Below, in pieces: positions 7,407-15,191 of a DNA stretch of 33,681 nt. Under the pieces are notes generated by a model that was given only the letters and a program-made list of their open reading frames with translations, was not told the origin of the DNA and did not search any database. Positions within the stretch are counted from its first letter, which is position 1; every line of letters starts with the position of its first letter. Made by a program: the position numbers and the translations under genes. This DNA is from an uncultured Pelagibacteraceae bacterium (lineage in GTDB: Bacteria; Pseudomonadota; Alphaproteobacteria; Pelagibacterales; Pelagibacteraceae): the NCBI GenBank assembly GCA_902545405.1, contig CACCFT010000011.1:1-33681 (forward strand). Direction: 5' to 3'.

Positions 7407-8864
7407 ATGAACAAAATCGTATGGTTCAGGAACGATTTACGTGTATCTAATAATGATGCATTTAATGAGGCTGTAAAATCAGGAAAGATTTTACCAATTT
7501 ACATATTTGATAAAGAATATCACAAATTACCTACATCAAGCTCATTTCATCTAGATTTTTTGAAATCATCATTAGAAGACTTAAAAAAAACATTGAGTGA
7601 AAAATATAATTCTAAACTCAACATATATTATGGAGATACATTAGAAATATTAAGTCATTTAACTGATAAATTTGAAATAAATGAAGTTTATTCAAATATA
7701 ATATTCAAGAACATGTATATAACTAACTTAGATAAAGAAGTTAGTTTTTTATTTAAAGAAAAAAATATTAATTGGAAAATATCAAATCAATTTGGTGTTC
7801 AATTAAATCATAGAATAAGAAATAAATGGTCATATAATTGGAATAAATTTATAGATAGTGAAAGCGTAAATTCAAATTTAAATTGCGAGTTTATTTCAGA
7901 TAATTATGTAGAAGATTTATCAAAAATAGAAACAAATAATTTAGAAAATGGAAAAATTCAAATTGGTGGAAGACAAAACGCACTTCAACTTTTAGATTCT
8001 TTCCTTAATGATAGATCAGAAAATTACCAAAAAGAAATGTCTTCACCAATAACAGGAGAAACTTCTTGTTCTAGATTAAGCCCTCATATTGCATTTGGAA
8101 ATATTTCTATTAAAGAAATTTTTAAAAAAACTAATGATAAGTTAAAATCCAATTTATCTTCTTCAAAAAAGAAATCCTTAATTGCTTTTAAAAGTCGATT
8201 AGCCTGGCACTGTCACTTTATTCAAAAGTTATATGATGAACCAGAAATTGAATTTAGAAATATGAACAGCGCTTACAATGGAATAAGAGAAAATGATTTT
8301 AATGAAGAATATCACTCAGCATGGAAAAATGGAACTACTGGTTATCCATTTGTTGATGCTTGCATGAGGTACCTCAGAACTAATGGATGGATTAATTTTA
8401 GAATGAGAGCAATGTTAGTTTCATTTGCGTCTTATCAATTATGGCTTGATTGGAAAAAAACATCAAAACATTTAGCAAAATTATTTACAGATTATGAGCC
8501 AGGTATTCACTATTCACAGTTTCAAATGCAATCAGGAACAACAGGAATAAATTCAATAAGAATTTACAATCCAATTAAACAATCAATTGATCAAGACTCC
8601 ACAGGAGATTTTATAAAAAAATGGGTTCCAGAATTAAAAAATGTTCCTGGAAAGTTAGTTCACGAACCATGGAAATTAACATTCATTGAACAAAAGGGTA
8701 TAAATTTAGAAATTGGTAAAGATTATCCATCACCAATAGTTGATAATAAAATATCTACTAAAACTGCTAAGGAAAAAATCTGGAATGTTAAGAAAACAAC
8801 AGAAGCAAAAATTATTTCAGCTGAAGTATTAAGTAAACACGCTAGTTTATCTCAAAGAAGATAA
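7407..8864 (+). CDS. Deoxyribodipyrimidine photolyase / cryptochrome family protein
   Basis: This 485-residue flavoprotein would use blue light to repair UV pyrimidine dimers. The N-terminal antenna (Rossmann-like) domain opens with IVWFRNDLRVSNN. The C-terminal FAD domain carries the conserved GTTGIN and RIYNP (385-389), with FRMRAMLVSF and WHCHFIQKL upstream. I chose the ATG at 7407 rather than the TTG at 7398, because the family nearly always starts within a few residues of this first strand. It is likely a DNA-repair photolyase, since such enzymes are common in surface-ocean bacteria. Sequence reading alone cannot exclude a cryptochrome or (6-4) specificity. It ends 3 bases from the stop of the small minus-strand gene. 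Confidence 0.9.
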   Translation: MNKIVWFRNDLRVSNNDAFNEAVKSGKILPIYIFDKEYHKLPTSSSFHLDFLKSSLEDLKKTLSEKYNSKLNIYYGDTLEILSHLTDKFEINEVYSNIIFKNMYITNLDKEVSFLFKEKNINWKISNQFGVQLNHRIRNKWSYNWNKFIDSESVNSNLNCEFISDNYVEDLSKIETNNLENGKIQIGGRQNALQLLDSFLNDRSENYQKEMSSPITGETSCSRLSPHIAFGNISIKEIFKKTNDKLKSNLSSSKKKSLIAFKSRLAWHCHFIQKLYDEPEIEFRNMNSAYNGIRENDFNEEYHSAWKNGTTGYPFVDACMRYLRTNGWINFRMRAMLVSFASYQLWLDWKKTSKHLAKLFTDYEPGIHYSQFQMQSGTTGINSIRIYNPIKQSIDQDSTGDFIKKWVPELKNVPGKLVHEPWKLTFIEQKGINLEIGKDYPSPIVDNKISTKTAKEKIWNVKKTTEAKIISAEVLSKHASLSQRR

Positions 8865-8867
8865 AAT

Positions 8868-9005
8868 TTAATTACCGTAAGGTATTCCAACTAATTTTCC
8901 ATTTTCATTATAAAAATAAAAATAGTTTGGATTTAGTGTCCTTGGTTTTTTTGACAGCGTTTTAGATTTATTTTCTGATTTATTTTTTTTTAATTTACGT
9001 CTCAC
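8868..9005 (-). CDS. Overlooked 45-codon small gene, convergent with the photolyase gene
   Basis: On the minus strand a GTG at 9005 opens a frame of 45 codons ending in TAA at 8870-8868. The first half is very basic (RRKLKKNKSENKSK) and the second half reads like a folded or binding segment (NPNYFYFYNENG, then KLVGIPYGN). An in-frame TAA lies four codons upstream of the GTG, so no longer form is possible. Uninterrupted aromatic- and glycine-containing sequence in otherwise junk-like A/T DNA, and the 3-base gap to the photolyase stop, support a real gene. The weak points are the GTG start and the lack of a clear ribosome site. The function is unknown. Confidence 0.5.
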   Translation of the reverse strand: MRRKLKKNKSENKSKTLSKKPRTLNPNYFYFYNENGKLVGIPYGN

Positions 9006-9116
9006 TATTTCTTAGTACTAAAAAAAATTAGGTAAACTATTGATAACTTTTCAACCCAGATATGCATTTATTCTTAATCAATAAATTCAAATTAAGTATA
9101 TCTATTCATTTTACTT

Positions 9117-11708
9117 ATGAAATTATCTGAATTATTTGAGCAAAATGGCTTTGATCTAGGAAATCTAAAAGAATCCTTTGGACTAATAGATGGAATATCA
9201 GATCACATAATAGCTGAAAGTGATAAAGTTTTAGCAAAGCAGCATCAAATTTCAGAAAAAATTTATTTTTTAATTAAAGGCAAAGCTACATTTACCAAGT
9301 ATTTTGAAACTAAATCTATAACCTTTGCAAAAATAACAAAGCCTGCAACACCATTAGGTATATCTGGACTTAATCAACCTAATAGATTTATGGGTGAAAT
9401 ATTTATTGAAGGTGGAACAGAATATATCTCAATAAAACTAGATGATTTAAGAGACTTACAACAAAAAAATAGTAAACTTATATCAACATTATACTCAGCC
9501 ATTTCTTTTTTTTCTTTCCAACTTCTTGTGTCTTCGAGAAATTTAAACACTTTGTATAAAGATGATGAAATACAAATTTCTACAGGCATCCCATCAGAAA
9601 AAAGTATTACAAATATACATAGAATTAAATCTGCTACTTTTTTTTCAACACTTACTGATGATGACTTAGAAAAGTTTATTAAATTAGGTAATATTAAGAT
9701 GTATTCATCAAATCAATATATAGTTAAAGAGGGAGATGTTTCTAAAGGTTTAAAGATATTATTAAGTGGTAAAGTTGATGGCTTATTCCATAACTTTATT
9801 AATGGAAAAATAAGAAGAAATTTTAGAACTCTAACTAGAGCTGGTATTGCGCTAACTTTATCTTCTGGGAAAGGAGATTTTTTTAATCCATATACAATTA
9901 AATCTACCAGGGATACAAAAGTTTTACATATTTCTAATGAGGCACTTGAAAATCTGATTATTTCTGACCCTGAATTATCAATTAAGATTTTCAAAAGACA
10001 ATTGTGGCAGTTAGGACGTTTCCAACAAAGTGCTACAGGTTTAACAAAGTATTCAGCAGAAAATGAATTAGAATTTGTTAATTTATTATTGAAAGATAAC
10101 ACTGCAAGAATACCTGCTAGCTCTAAGTTATATAGTATTCCACATTTATTGAAGAGTACTCATACTTATGGAATGGCATTTGATGTAGTTTACGAACTAC
10201 TTATTAAAGGAAATGAAATAGAAAAATCATTATCTAGTTTAATAAAAGATACTTTAAATAATTTAGAAAGAGAGTCTCGTTTCCACAGCCAATTAAATAT
10301 CATTTATAATAGAGTTTCAAATTCTTCAAGTAATTCAGATAAAACAAAATTAAGAGAGTTAACCAATTCAAATTTCACCAAAGCTTTTGATAATGTTAAA
10401 TATGTAATTAAGGGTTGGGAAAATTTGCCAGATGAACCAACAAATATATTTTTTTACAATCACTTAGCTGCTATAGATGATAACCAGCTTGCAAATGGGC
10501 ATTCATTTTCAATCGACAGTCATTTTATCAGTTCAAAAATATTACATCCAAAATATAATGATGGAGGCCAACGTATCGTTAGAACAAGTCGGAACACAGA
10601 ATTTTGGAGATATAATTACTATGAAAATTTAGATTACATTTTTGTTCATACCCCAGAGTCTGATAAGTTGGACGAAAGCGAAGAGGAAAAGAAATTAAGA
10701 AAACAAAAGCTTTTTGATGAAGCTCAAAAGGTATTTAATCAAAAACAACCGATTGTAATTGCCCCCGAAGGAACATCAGAAACAGAAGATAATAAAACAA
10801 TAACATCGCCAGGACCATTTAAAGCTGGAGCATTTAACCTTGCATTTAAACTCAATCCTAAACCAAAACTTGTTCCAATTGCCCTTGCTAATTTTGATTA
10901 TCCAGTTTCTAAAACAATATATTCAGCAGTTATTAAGGAGCCAATAACTATAAGTGATCATGTCAAAGATCCAGAAAATCAAGAGGAAATGAAAAGCTTC
11001 TTAGAAAATTACAGAACCAAATTTAGATCTTATGTAGAAGAAGCTATTGATTTAGCTAAAAATGTTCAAGACAACATAGATAAAATAGAAAATTTGAAAA
11101 CTAATGTAAATTTAGTTAGTCCAGTTGAAGAAGAGTTTGAATTAGATGTTAGAGAATTAGAACATAATTCTTTTCAACAGACGAAAACAAATAACAGTGT
11201 TGCCTTGTATGGAAGTTCAACTTTTAAAATGTGGGATAATGCTAAAAATGATTTATCAATAAATAATCTTTATAATTTAGGTTTTGGGGGTTCAACTTTA
11301 GTATCTTGTAGACGATATTTTGATAGACTGGTTGCTCCTTTAAACCCATCCAATCTTTTCTTTTATGCTGGAGATAATGATATTGGTTATGGAATGGATA
11401 GTGATGAATTGTTAAAAGAATTTTCATTATTTTCTAACCAAGTTGAAGAAAAACTACCAAATGCAAAATGTTTTTTTATTTCAATTAAGCCTAGTCCTTT
11501 TAGAAGAGACCTTATGACAACAATTTTAGATGCAAATTCAAAGATAAAAAAATACTTAACTAATTTAAAAATGTGGGATTATGTTGATATTACAACACCA
11601 ATGATAAATGCAGGTTATGATAAGTTTTATGATGAAGATCCACTACATATGAACGAACTTGGATATAGTTTGTTAAGTAAGCTTGTAAGAGACAAAATTT
11701 ATAATTAA
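9117..11708 (+). CDS. Four-part fusion: two cNMP-binding-like domains, PlsC-type acyltransferase, SGNH hydrolase
   Basis: The 863-residue protein has no signal peptide. Residues about 15-140 and 170-305 each look like a cyclic-nucleotide-binding beta-roll (IYFLIKGKAT at 49; KEGDVSKGLKILLSGKV at 204-220). Residues about 425-620 form a PlsC/LPLAT acyltransferase with the HX4D motif at His449-Asp454 and PEGT at 550-553. Residues about 690-863 are an SGNH hydrolase with all four blocks: Ser701 in YGSS, Gly724/725 in GFGGS, Asn754 in AGDND and Asp841-His844 in DPLH. The catalytic residues of both enzymes are intact. It probably acylates and/or deacylates a lipid or glycan under control of a bound ligand, but the substrate is unknown. 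The next gene follows after 9 bases. Confidence 0.8.
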   Translation: MKLSELFEQNGFDLGNLKESFGLIDGISDHIIAESDKVLAKQHQISEKIYFLIKGKATFTKYFETKSITFAKITKPATPLGISGLNQPNRFMGEIFIEGGTEYISIKLDDLRDLQQKNSKLISTLYSAISFFSFQLLVSSRNLNTLYKDDEIQISTGIPSEKSITNIHRIKSATFFSTLTDDDLEKFIKLGNIKMYSSNQYIVKEGDVSKGLKILLSGKVDGLFHNFINGKIRRNFRTLTRAGIALTLSSGKGDFFNPYTIKSTRDTKVLHISNEALENLIISDPELSIKIFKRQLWQLGRFQQSATGLTKYSAENELEFVNLLLKDNTARIPASSKLYSIPHLLKSTHTYGMAFDVVYELLIKGNEIEKSLSSLIKDTLNNLERESRFHSQLNIIYNRVSNSSSNSDKTKLRELTNSNFTKAFDNVKYVIKGWENLPDEPTNIFFYNHLAAIDDNQLANGHSFSIDSHFISSKILHPKYNDGGQRIVRTSRNTEFWRYNYYENLDYIFVHTPESDKLDESEEEKKLRKQKLFDEAQKVFNQKQPIVIAPEGTSETEDNKTITSPGPFKAGAFNLAFKLNPKPKLVPIALANFDYPVSKTIYSAVIKEPITISDHVKDPENQEEMKSFLENYRTKFRSYVEEAIDLAKNVQDNIDKIENLKTNVNLVSPVEEEFELDVRELEHNSFQQTKTNNSVALYGSSTFKMWDNAKNDLSINNLYNLGFGGSTLVSCRRYFDRLVAPLNPSNLFFYAGDNDIGYGMDSDELLKEFSLFSNQVEEKLPNAKCFFISIKPSPFRRDLMTTILDANSKIKKYLTNLKMWDYVDITTPMINAGYDKFYDEDPLHMNELGYSLLSKLVRDKIYN

Positions 11709-11717
11709 TATTTTTTA

Positions 11718-12260
11718 ATGAGTTTTAAAAAATATCTATGGAAATGTAGATTGTTAGTTCTTAATACGCCTAATTACAGTCATCCAGAATATAAAAGATC
11801 AAAAGATTTGTATCAAAAAGACATTAAAGGCTTTCACAAAAGATATATAAAATTAGTTACTAAATTAGATAAATCAAAAAAATTTAAAATTAGTTTAATT
11901 GGTTTTGATGGCACAAAAAAAATTGAGTTAGATAAAATATATACAAAAAAAATCCTCGAAATAGTCGATAAAATGCCAATGAATAAACTAATCAAAGATA
12001 AAAAATTTAAACCTTTAAATCTTTCTTTGTTTTCAGACTATAAACCAGAGACAACCTTAAAGGGCTTAGGTTTTAAAGATAAGGAAAAAGCATTGTTTAC
12101 TGTTTCGGCTATAAAAAAAAGACCAATAAAATACCAAGTAAATGTTATTGCTACTATGCTAGGTAGAGCAAAAAATCATCCAAATAAAACAAAAGACATG
12201 AATGATGCTATAATTGTTTTTAAAAAATGGATGAAAAATTACAAAGCAAATAAAAAATAA
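11718..12260 (+). CDS. DUF4174-like protein with an uncharacterised C-terminal domain
   Basis: The product has 180 residues and is strongly basic. The first half (YLWKCRLLVLNTP near residue 6, then ISLIGFDGTKKI, ending VDKMPMNKL) resembles the DUF4174 pattern, a thioredoxin-like fold in which a similar MPM block closes the domain. The second half (KGLGFKDKEKALFT, then TMLGRAKNHPNKTKDM) looks like a separate small helical domain found in other alphaproteobacterial hypothetical proteins. I cannot name it. There is no signal peptide and no CXXC, so it is unlikely to be a disulfide enzyme. It ends as TAATG into the first pilin gene, pointing to co-expression. Confidence 0.6.
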   Translation: MSFKKYLWKCRLLVLNTPNYSHPEYKRSKDLYQKDIKGFHKRYIKLVTKLDKSKKFKISLIGFDGTKKIELDKIYTKKILEIVDKMPMNKLIKDKKFKPLNLSLFSDYKPETTLKGLGFKDKEKALFTVSAIKKRPIKYQVNVIATMLGRAKNHPNKTKDMNDAIIVFKKWMKNYKANKK

Positions 12261-12781
12261 TGAAAAATAAAGGTTTCACCTTAATAGAACTCTTAGTCGT
12301 TGTAGCAATCATTGGAATATTAGCTGCAGTTGGTGTGGTTGCTTATAGTGGTTATACTGAGGCAGCAAAAGTTTCAGCAACTAAGTCTAATCATAAAACC
12401 ATCACAAATATGGTGGCAGCAAAGTCAGCATTGTGTAGTGTTGGAGAACCTATAACTTATACAGATATAAGTGGTAATGAAAAGTCTGTTAACTGCCCCT
12501 TAAACATTGACTCATTTATTAGTTATATGAACCAAACAGTTTATGGTATGAATTGGACTAGTCCTTTTTACGGAAATAATCCACCGTATGGATCTTGGTG
12601 TAAACTTAATGTTACTAATTGTAATCCACCTGGTTATATGACAGCTTGTCCTTCGCATGCTCAACAAGGAGGTTATTTATCTGTTTTCAAATTAAATGCT
12701 AACACAATAAAAGTTTGCTCAAATTTAGGAAATAGTTCTGGTCAAACTAAATATATAGAAAATACGATTTCATATGAATAA
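12260..12781 (+). CDS. Type IV pilin-like protein 1 (prepilin)
   Basis: This is a 173-residue prepilin with a class III signal. The leader MKNKG is followed by cleavage before Phe6, and Glu10 (position 5 of the mature chain) is followed by a long hydrophobic helix. The C-terminal head is short and holds six cysteines (LCSV, NCPL, WCKL, NCNP, ACPS, VCSN), enough for three disulfides. The sequence fits a minor or major pilin/pseudopilin. No pilus assembly ATPase, platform protein or prepilin peptidase is in the window, so it must depend on genes elsewhere. It starts on the stop of the DUF4174-like gene. Confidence 0.9.
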   Translation: MKNKGFTLIELLVVVAIIGILAAVGVVAYSGYTEAAKVSATKSNHKTITNMVAAKSALCSVGEPITYTDISGNEKSVNCPLNIDSFISYMNQTVYGMNWTSPFYGNNPPYGSWCKLNVTNCNPPGYMTACPSHAQQGGYLSVFKLNANTIKVCSNLGNSSGQTKYIENTISYE

Positions 12782-12829
12782 AAATGGTTTCACATTAATA
12801 GAACTCTTAGTCGTTGTAGCAATCATTGG
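12281..12829 (+). repeat. 35-base identical direct repeat between the tandem pilin genes
   Basis: Bases 12281-12315 and 12795-12829 are identical, 514 bases apart, and lie at the same codon positions of the two pilin genes. The wider 86-base stretch coding for the signal and N-terminal helix differs at only six positions, while the heads share nothing visible. Recombination across it would delete 514 bases and leave one in-frame hybrid pilin. Confidence 0.85.
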
Positions 12830-13283
12830 TATTTTAGCTGCAGTAGGTGTTGTTGCTTATAATGGTTATATAAGCACAGCCAAGAAAGCTACATGTCTTA
12901 AACAGCATAAAGAGTTAGTAAAATTTTGGAATTCAAGAATTAAATGGTGTGAAATGGGAAATGATAGTTGGACATTTCAGGGAATTGGATATCAAAATAA
13001 TCTTTACCCAACTAGAATGATATGTAATTGGAGAATGTATACCTATGAAAGCAATTTACAAACTTATTGTCATACATATTATAAAAATGCCATTACAGGA
13101 GCAGACTATCCGTGTTCAAGAATACACCTAAGTAAATTTCCAAAAATAGTTCAAAAACAAGATCTAGGAATGATGTATATAGCACAAACTGATAGTAATG
13201 ATTTGAAAAGTAAGACTACTGAAGTTGCCGCTTGTTGTGAAGAAGGGAAGCCACCAGTTTACCTTGATATAATAATGGATTAA
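12774..13283 (+). CDS. Type IV pilin-like protein 2 (prepilin)
   Basis: This 169-residue prepilin starts inside the end of the first pilin gene (8-base overlap). Residues 5-29 are identical to those of pilin 1, including the cleavage site Gly5/Phe6 and Glu10. The head domain is different: it has seven cysteines including a CC pair near the end (VAACCEEG) and many aromatic residues, and no alignable similarity to the first head. This looks like duplication followed by replacement or fast divergence of the exposed part. The two could form a heteromeric fibre or be alternatives. Function is inferred only from the pilin signal. Confidence 0.9.
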   Translation: MNKNGFTLIELLVVVAIIGILAAVGVVAYNGYISTAKKATCLKQHKELVKFWNSRIKWCEMGNDSWTFQGIGYQNNLYPTRMICNWRMYTYESNLQTYCHTYYKNAITGADYPCSRIHLSKFPKIVQKQDLGMMYIAQTDSNDLKSKTTEVAACCEEGKPPVYLDIIMD

Positions 13284-13302
13284 CTGAGCTTAATATTCAC
13301 AA

Positions 13303-13500
13303 ATGATTGATTTTTTATTTAAAGTATCACTGCTAATACTTGGTTTGATAGTAATCAGATTTGGCATAATTCAGATTAGAAAGTACAAAAAGGGAGAAAT
13401 TAGATCAAAGAATAATATTTTTAGTCAAATTTCATTCTTAATTTTCTTTGCTGCAATTATAGGGTTAGTTATTTATTCAATTTTAGGCTTACTTGAGTAA
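13303..13500 (+). CDS. Small two-helix membrane protein
   Basis: The product has 65 residues, with hydrophobic helices at about 4-23 and 44-63 separated by a basic loop (RKYKKGEIRSKNN). This gives a hairpin with the loop probably in the cytoplasm. It starts 19 bases after the second pilin stop and runs in the same direction. No family is recognised. Small membrane proteins of this shape often act as accessory subunits, but nothing here shows for what. Confidence 0.6.
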   Translation: MIDFLFKVSLLILGLIVIRFGIIQIRKYKKGEIRSKNNIFSQISFLIFFAAIIGLVIYSILGLLE

Positions 13501-13550
13501 GCTAATTTATCTCATATATTAATTTTTAAATTTCAATAAAGAGCTTGAAT

Positions 13551-14978
13551 ATGAAAAAAACTATCTTCATACTTCTTAGCATTTTATCAGTATTTAGTTA
13601 TGCTAATGCCAAAGATTTTTTCATAAATATTACCGATCAAATAGCAGAAAATGAGTTTCGATTAAGCTATGGAGTTTCAGTTACTGATGTTAACCAAGAT
13701 AATAATTATGATTTTGTGGTAACTGGCTTTGGTTTCAAAAATTTAGCCCTTTCTTATAAGAATGGAAAATTAATAAATATTGTAAATGAAAAAATATTTA
13801 CAGATGAAGAAAGAAGAACAATTGGTGTAGCAGCATGTGATATTGATCAAGATGGCTATGAAGAAATATATTTCTTAAATACCGATACATATAGTGGATC
13901 AAAAATTTATTCTGATCGATTAATAGATTTAAATAATAATAAATTTGAGGATTTATTTGAAAAAGAAATTAATCAAAATGAATTAAACTTAACAGCTGGA
14001 AGGTCAGTTGTTTGTGTAGATAGAAATGGTGATGGTGCATATGGTATTTACGTTGCAAATTATGGTGGTCCAACTCGATTTTATGAATTAATTAGAGATC
14101 GAATAAAAGACCAAGCTAAATCATTATCAATTGATAAAATTACCGGAGGTAGAGCCATAGTATCTGGACATATTCTTTCAGATAGATCTGATATTTTTGC
14201 TGCAAATGAAAGAGGAGATAACTTTTTATATTATAATTCTAAAGGTTCATTCCAAGATGTAGCTAAAGAGTATGCAGTTCAGGATAGATTTGAAAATGGT
14301 AGAGGCACAGCTTTAAGTGATCTTTTATATAGAGGACGATTAGATATTTTATCTTCAAACTGGGATGGAATGCATAGAGCATATGTTTTAGATGGTGATA
14401 AATTTAAAGATATATCAACATCTCCGTACAATGATCCTACAAAAATAAGAACAGTCATTTCTGCTGATTTTGATAATGACGGATATGATGAAATTTTTAT
14501 GAATAATATTGGAGAACCAAATAAACTTTTCAAAGTTTTAGATGGCGGAGTATTTAAAGAAATTAAAATGGAAAATGGCCTAGAGACTGTTGGTCTTGGA
14601 ACTGGAGCAGCTGTTGCAGACGTTGATGGCGATGGAATTTTAGAGCTATTAGTTTCACATGGAGAATCAGGTTTTCAACCTTTAACTTTATATAAAGCAG
14701 ATGTACAAAATTTTAATTATCTACGTATTAAACCACTTAATCAGTATGGAGCTCCTGCAAGAGGTGCAACAGTAACAATGAAATCTAATAAAAGAATTCA
14801 CTCAAAAACAATAGATGCAGGCTCAGGATATCTTTGTCAGATGGAACCCGTTGCTCATTATGGAATAAGAAAAGGTGAAAAAGACTTTAAAGTTGAAATT
14901 AAATGGACTGATGGATCAATAGAAACTTTTGATATAGATGAATTAAATAAAACTTACGAATTTAGACAAAAATTATAG
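13551..14978 (+). CDS. Secreted CRTAC1-like protein (FG-GAP/VCBS propeller plus ASPIC/UnbV domain)
   Basis: The exported protein has 475 residues. A signal peptide (residues 1-20, ending YANA) is followed by repeats containing DxDxDG-type calcium loops at 46-54, 97-105, 157-165, 306-314 and 357-365. This fits an integrin-alpha-like beta-propeller. The end (about 388-460) is an ASPIC/UnbV domain with GAPARGA and GSGYLCQMEPVAHYG. From memory, order and wording of the motifs match vertebrate cartilage acidic protein CRTAC1 almost throughout (ACDIDQDGYEEIYFLNT, VISADFDNDG, SHGES). I chose the ATG at 13551 over the TTG at 13545. It probably acts in the periplasm or on the cell surface. The ligand is unknown and no EGF module is present. 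Confidence 0.85.
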   Translation: MKKTIFILLSILSVFSYANAKDFFINITDQIAENEFRLSYGVSVTDVNQDNNYDFVVTGFGFKNLALSYKNGKLINIVNEKIFTDEERRTIGVAACDIDQDGYEEIYFLNTDTYSGSKIYSDRLIDLNNNKFEDLFEKEINQNELNLTAGRSVVCVDRNGDGAYGIYVANYGGPTRFYELIRDRIKDQAKSLSIDKITGGRAIVSGHILSDRSDIFAANERGDNFLYYNSKGSFQDVAKEYAVQDRFENGRGTALSDLLYRGRLDILSSNWDGMHRAYVLDGDKFKDISTSPYNDPTKIRTVISADFDNDGYDEIFMNNIGEPNKLFKVLDGGVFKEIKMENGLETVGLGTGAAVADVDGDGILELLVSHGESGFQPLTLYKADVQNFNYLRIKPLNQYGAPARGATVTMKSNKRIHSKTIDAGSGYLCQMEPVAHYGIRKGEKDFKVEIKWTDGSIETFDIDELNKTYEFRQKL

Positions 14979-15036
14979 GACAATACTACTCATTATATAG
15001 TGTTGAAAAATTATAAAGCTTTTATATATCAAGTTT

Positions 15037-15180
15037 ATGACTATTTGTTCTTTATCATTATTGGCATTATTTGTTTCAGGAATTGTAATGTATCTTTTTA
15101 GGGAACCATCTGAGGAAGAATTAAAAAAATTCAATAGTAAAACTCAAGACCGAAGTAACTGGTCAAATATGGGTTTTTAA
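15037..15180 (+). CDS. Overlooked 47-residue membrane micro-protein
   Basis: An ATG at 15037 opens 47 codons ending in TAA at 15180. The product has one hydrophobic helix (about residues 4-21, LLALFVSGIVMYLF) followed by a charged, hydrophilic tail (REPSEEELKKF) ending in SNWSNMGF. The helix-plus-tail layout, the 11-base gap to the next gene and the same direction as its neighbours make it a likely gene. An in-frame TGA at 15004-15006 limits any upstream extension. The function is unknown. Confidence 0.6.
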   Translation: MTICSLSLLALFVSGIVMYLFREPSEEELKKFNSKTQDRSNWSNMGF

Positions 15181-15191
15181 ATCATTAATTA

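Noticed and set aside
9713..10102. 129-residue minus-strand frame inside the fusion gene
   Set aside because: It lies wholly within a well-supported multidomain gene and shows no domain motif of its own.
14983..15005. Short hairpin (AATACTA/TAGTGTT) after the CRTAC1-like gene as terminator
   Set aside because: It has only seven pairs including a wobble, with no T-run.
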